64,000 bases of DNA from Mesocentrotus franciscanus (lineage: Eukaryota; Echinodermata; Echinoidea; Camarodonta; Strongylocentrotidae): assembly GCA_037976565.1 (NCBI GenBank), contig CP137681.1, positions 29,326,127-29,390,126 of the forward strand. The letters run 5' to 3'. The notes beneath the pieces are model-generated. The model did no database searches, was not told the origin of the DNA, and saw only the letters and a list, made by a program, of their open reading frames with translations. Below are positions 61,147 to 64,000 of this stretch, in pieces (the first letter of the stretch is position 1; the number at the start of each line of letters is the position of its first letter). The position numbers were made by a program, and so were the translations under genes.

Positions 61147-61175
61147 CTGAAGAAGGACTCACAAGCCGAAAGCTC
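61147..61175 (+). ncRNA. Hammerhead-like motif in the Penelope end (right copy)
   Basis: CTGAAGA...GAAAGCTC as in the left copy, but stem II reads GGA/GCC instead of GGC/GCC, losing one pair. Confidence 0.35.
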
Positions 61176-62215
61176 GTAATAAAATTGTAAAGTACAGCTA
61201 CGTCTCACGTTCCTAGACCATTTTTTTCTTCACGTCTACATATTCTGGAACACCCGTTGTCATGTCAGAGTTGAGAATTCTCGCACTTTTATATATATAT
61301 ATATATATATATCTTTCGCTCTCTATCATTCTTTGTATCTCTGTTGCTCGCTCTCACTCTCCCTTTCTCCATCTCAGTTTCATTTTCATCTTGTCTTTGC
61401 TCCTCTATTGAAAGGATCTTTATATAAAGAAATTTACCACTGAGCTTTTCGTATCACCATACATGTAGTTCTACATTATTTTGGGATTCATCTCCCTCTT
61501 TTCTTTCTTTATCTCTTTGATGCTAAGGAACACACATTAAAGAGGAAATAGCTGAGTGGAGAGGGGGTGGGTTGACTGTCTATAGAGCCTGAGACAATAA
61601 GTCAAAGAGAAGGGAAAATTGAAGGGGAGGGGAGGGGAAACATATATTGAGAAAGACACAGGAATGTTGGGCAGTGAAAAAGAATGAGAATGATAGATAG
61701 ATAAACAGGAAAAAAGAGAGTGGATGAGACAGAAAATATGGAGAGTAATAATTTTTTTAAATAGACATAGGGTGAGGTCTTCTCTAGGGATAGGGTGAGA
61801 TACAAAGAGACAACTTAATTAAGGCAATGGAAAAAAGCAAAACAGACATGTAGAAAGATATGAAGAGGGAGAAAATGGAATACAAAGAAAATGAACAAAT
61901 AGGAAAGGAAAGAAGGGGTCAGAGAAGGAGAAAGGGTGAGGGGGAGATAGGACGAGGACACCTGAGTAAAACCACTAGGAAAAGGGCTGTACTAGCTTCA
62001 TAATAATCATTACAAAGAGACAAAAATGTTAACATTACATTTTATAAACACAGACTCTGGTGATTTTTGAGGTGCGTTATTTAATGTTTCGAGTAATACA
62101 TCACGGGATAGTAATTTCTTCTTTTGAATTTTAACAATGAGCCTAATAAACTGATGAATCAATTTCTTGATTTATCACTGAATAATTAATGTTGAATAGG
62201 TGTAGTGTAGACTAT

Positions 62216-62336
62216 TTAGACATCTTCCCACAATGATTGAACCAGAGGAGGAGATAGTGGCCCTTCATCCCGTCGGCCTGCCAGCTCTTTTCGTTGTTCC
62301 ATGTCTCTCTGACTCTCCATCCTCGAGACCCGCGTC
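62216..62336 (-). CDS. Candidate terminal coding exon (duplication copy B)
   Basis: Same 121 bp exon as 24958-25078: acceptor tacag|GACGCGG, frame SRMESQRDMEQRKELAGRRD...SLWEDV and TAA. One base differs (an AGG to GGG codon). Gene unidentified. It presumably belongs with exon 63630-63695 and further exons beyond the window. Confidence 0.4.
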
Positions 62337-63037
62337 CTGTATTATATCTGTGATTGTGAGAAGTCGACAAGCATAACTTTAATCAACGAAAGGACCTCTT
62401 CTTTATCTTTGTGACCCCCCCCCTCCCTCCTTTGAACATTATACACATTTTTAAGACAGTCAATATTTTTGCAAATTGAAAAGGAATACATTCGCATTGA
62501 CCTGTCTTAACAAAGTATAGTCCGAAGAGGATAGGTTTGTGTGTGAAAAGATCATTTTGCTTTATTAGGCTTTGTTTGCTTCGTTAGTGAGATAAAACAC
62601 ATTTCCAAAACAGATGCCATGATTATAAACAGATATTAATTTGTTCTTTTAGCTGAATATCCATTCCACTTACTGATGGAATGAATTTCAAGATTCCAAA
62701 TAGTTCCAAATCTCGTCATAACCACCCCGAACAAATCATAATGCCACTGTATATTCGCACAGTAGACTATAGAATTTAAAGAAAGTGATGAGGGAGGGGC
62801 GCGGGGCGGGGGTAGGGGGCTGTCACCTCGCTTATCCTCCATTTCCCCTATTCATACATTTAACCCACTGCTAGTGTGTATTCATTTTTAATACCATTTG
62901 ATGAAAATTCCTATCGAGATTGATGAGGTAGAACAAGTTTCATAGAGACCACCTCGTTTCCACAATACGAAGTGACGTTTGCATGTCCGAATGTGGGAAT
63001 TCCAATACTCATTGGGGAAGAGGTGGTCAGGGAAATA

Positions 63038-63210
63038 GATTTGCACGACGAGAACGTAGACTGCTACGTGGTCATCCTTTAAGGCAATGTGACGTCGTTT
63101 TAAGGCACTGGCAGTGCACGGCAGTGTGCCTTAAAAGGACGTCACATTGCCTTAAAAGGATGTCCACGTAGCAGTCCACGTTCCTGTCGTGCAAATCTAA
63201 AAGTCCCTAT
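63038..63210. mobile_element. Palindromic MITE (GATTTGCACGACGAGAACGT family), copy in duplication B
   Basis: Positional equivalent of 25578-25751, with the same arms and loop and a few substitutions, so the insertion predates the duplication. Confidence 0.85.
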
Positions 63211-63629
63211 TGTAGCGCCTTCTAGCTACGACTGTAGCTGAACTATAGTATACAATACACTTTCTTGATCTATATTATATAATCATAGGAAATTACCTGA
63301 AGATTTCACAAAGATCATCCGATGGTAATTTCTATAGGAATTTCCGTACATTTTGAAACATGTTTATGAAATGTAATATATTATATTCATATAGAATATA
63401 TTACGTAAATATTTTGGTGAGCTTTATGAAGTTAAACTATGTTAAATACTATTCTTAGCACTAGTCACTGGTAGTATTCAAGCCCGCATATTGCACACAC
63501 ACACATGTGCATTACAATGATCCGCAATTAATTTTATGGGAATGTGGTATTTAAATTAACCTAATTGAGTTGATTTCGCGATGGTCGTCTTTATAAGGAC
63601 GGTTCTAGTATTGCCTAAATATAACTTAC

Positions 63630-63695
63630 CTCTTCAGTCGCAAGACGCAGTTCCTCCTGGGTTACAGAGACATGTTTTGCCATTCCTTGTGCACG
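63630..63695 (-). CDS. Candidate internal coding exon (duplication copy B)
   Basis: 66 bp, phase 0-0, with acceptor aatgtttcag and donor GTAAGTTAT. Only one frame is open; it reads RAQGMAKHVSVTQEELRLAT then EE, a helical, charged segment. Copy A has a stop at the third codon. The gene lies on the minus strand and its upstream exons fall outside the window. Not recognised. Confidence 0.5.
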
Positions 63696-64000
63696 CTGAA
63701 ACATTAACAAAATACAGAATGGACCAGTTAAACAAAATACCCCAGAATTTCTCTCACCCAAATAAAATAATTATATGCCAAGATGAGTTGCTTTACAAGG
63801 TTGCTTTACAACTTTACTGCTATGATTCTTGTTACTTTCTTACATATTTCAGTAGCTAAATAAAATAACAAAAATAACGTGTTTCTCGTCCGGACTTTAA
63901 TTTTTTTAAATTAAAAGGAGGAGGCAGGGCATTACTATTTACTATTTTACAATTTTTAGCTATTTTCTTTTCCAAGACGGCCTGCCATGCTAATTATAGC

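Larger units (their letters stand above)
53566..61236 (+). mobile_element. Penelope-like retroelement, right copy, split by a LINE
   Basis: The 5' part is 53566-53940 (leader protein MEQNQAQKDIKVSVINLSNY...). It is interrupted by a LINE at 53941-58631 and resumes at 58636 with gcatgtacagatacctac, exactly continuous with the left copy. It ends cttcacgtc at 61236. The left copy carries several small deletions in its 5' 290 bp relative to this one. Confidence 0.9.
61310..64000. repeat. Segmental duplication, copy B right part
   Basis: Resumes at ctttcgctctctatcattc, homologous to about 24,038, after a (TA)n run, and runs to the end of the window (homologous to about 26,640). Confidence 0.9.

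Overview
The window looks like nuclear DNA of a marine invertebrate deuterostome, most likely an echinoderm and probably a sea urchin (inference). It is AT-rich, with GT-AG introns of a few hundred to about 1,500 bases, long CT/GA microsatellites, tRNA-derived SINEs, many small inverted-repeat elements and two classes of non-LTR-type retroelement. There are no operons or bacterial-style signals.

Region 1 (about 2.2-21.6 kb) is one gene on the minus strand. I assembled 24 coding exons with consistent phases into a coiled-coil protein of about 1,046 residues. It matches vertebrate SYCP1, the transverse-filament protein of the synaptonemal complex, at the N-terminal block, the central coil and the basic C-terminal tail. 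Its introns carry MITEs, a tRNA-derived SINE, candidate hammerhead-ribozyme motifs, and one fragment that also carries tandem histone-mRNA-3'-end-like stem-loops with CAAGAAAGA elements.

Region 2 (22.4-26.6 kb) is one copy of a segmental duplication. The second copy is at 49.25-50.67 plus 61.3-64.0 kb. Each copy carries two matching candidate exons of an unidentified minus-strand gene. The first copy has an in-frame stop in one exon and the second is open.

Region 3 (26.9-30.9 kb) holds a C2H2/acidic protein gene on the plus strand, broken by one extra T in a homopolymer, and a minus-strand gene for a short secreted peptide precursor. The peptide gene has a TATA box and an untranslated first exon. 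Its promoter, first exon and intron occur again, inverted, at 30.77-30.86 and 33.05-33.50 kb without the coding exon.

Region 4 (31-39 kb) is repeat-dominated: a CCCATATGGG-type MITE, a GC-rich tandem array, GA-rich repeats and a LINE 3' remnant. It also holds a possible zinc-ribbon exon pair at 37.6-37.9 kb. Region 5 (39.4-41.5 kb) is a minus-strand, apparently intronless gene for a protein with four tandem Bles03/UPF0696-like domains; the first domain is broken by small indels.

Region 6 (42.3-46.4 kb) is a satellite of about 110 bp per unit, with a GC hairpin in each unit and one inverted block. It is flanked by direct copies of one sequence, and one of those copies is interrupted by a nested palindromic MITE. 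Region 7 (46.5-49.2 kb) has a tRNA-like sequence, a LINE RT remnant and very long CT repeats. Region 8 (50.68-61.24 kb) is a 10.6 kb retroelement complex inside the second copy of the duplication. Two Penelope-like elements (RT plus GIY-YIG endonuclease) lie head to head as a large palindrome, and a 4.7 kb APE-type LINE is inserted in the right-hand one with a 4 bp target duplication. All three elements are disabled by frameshifts.
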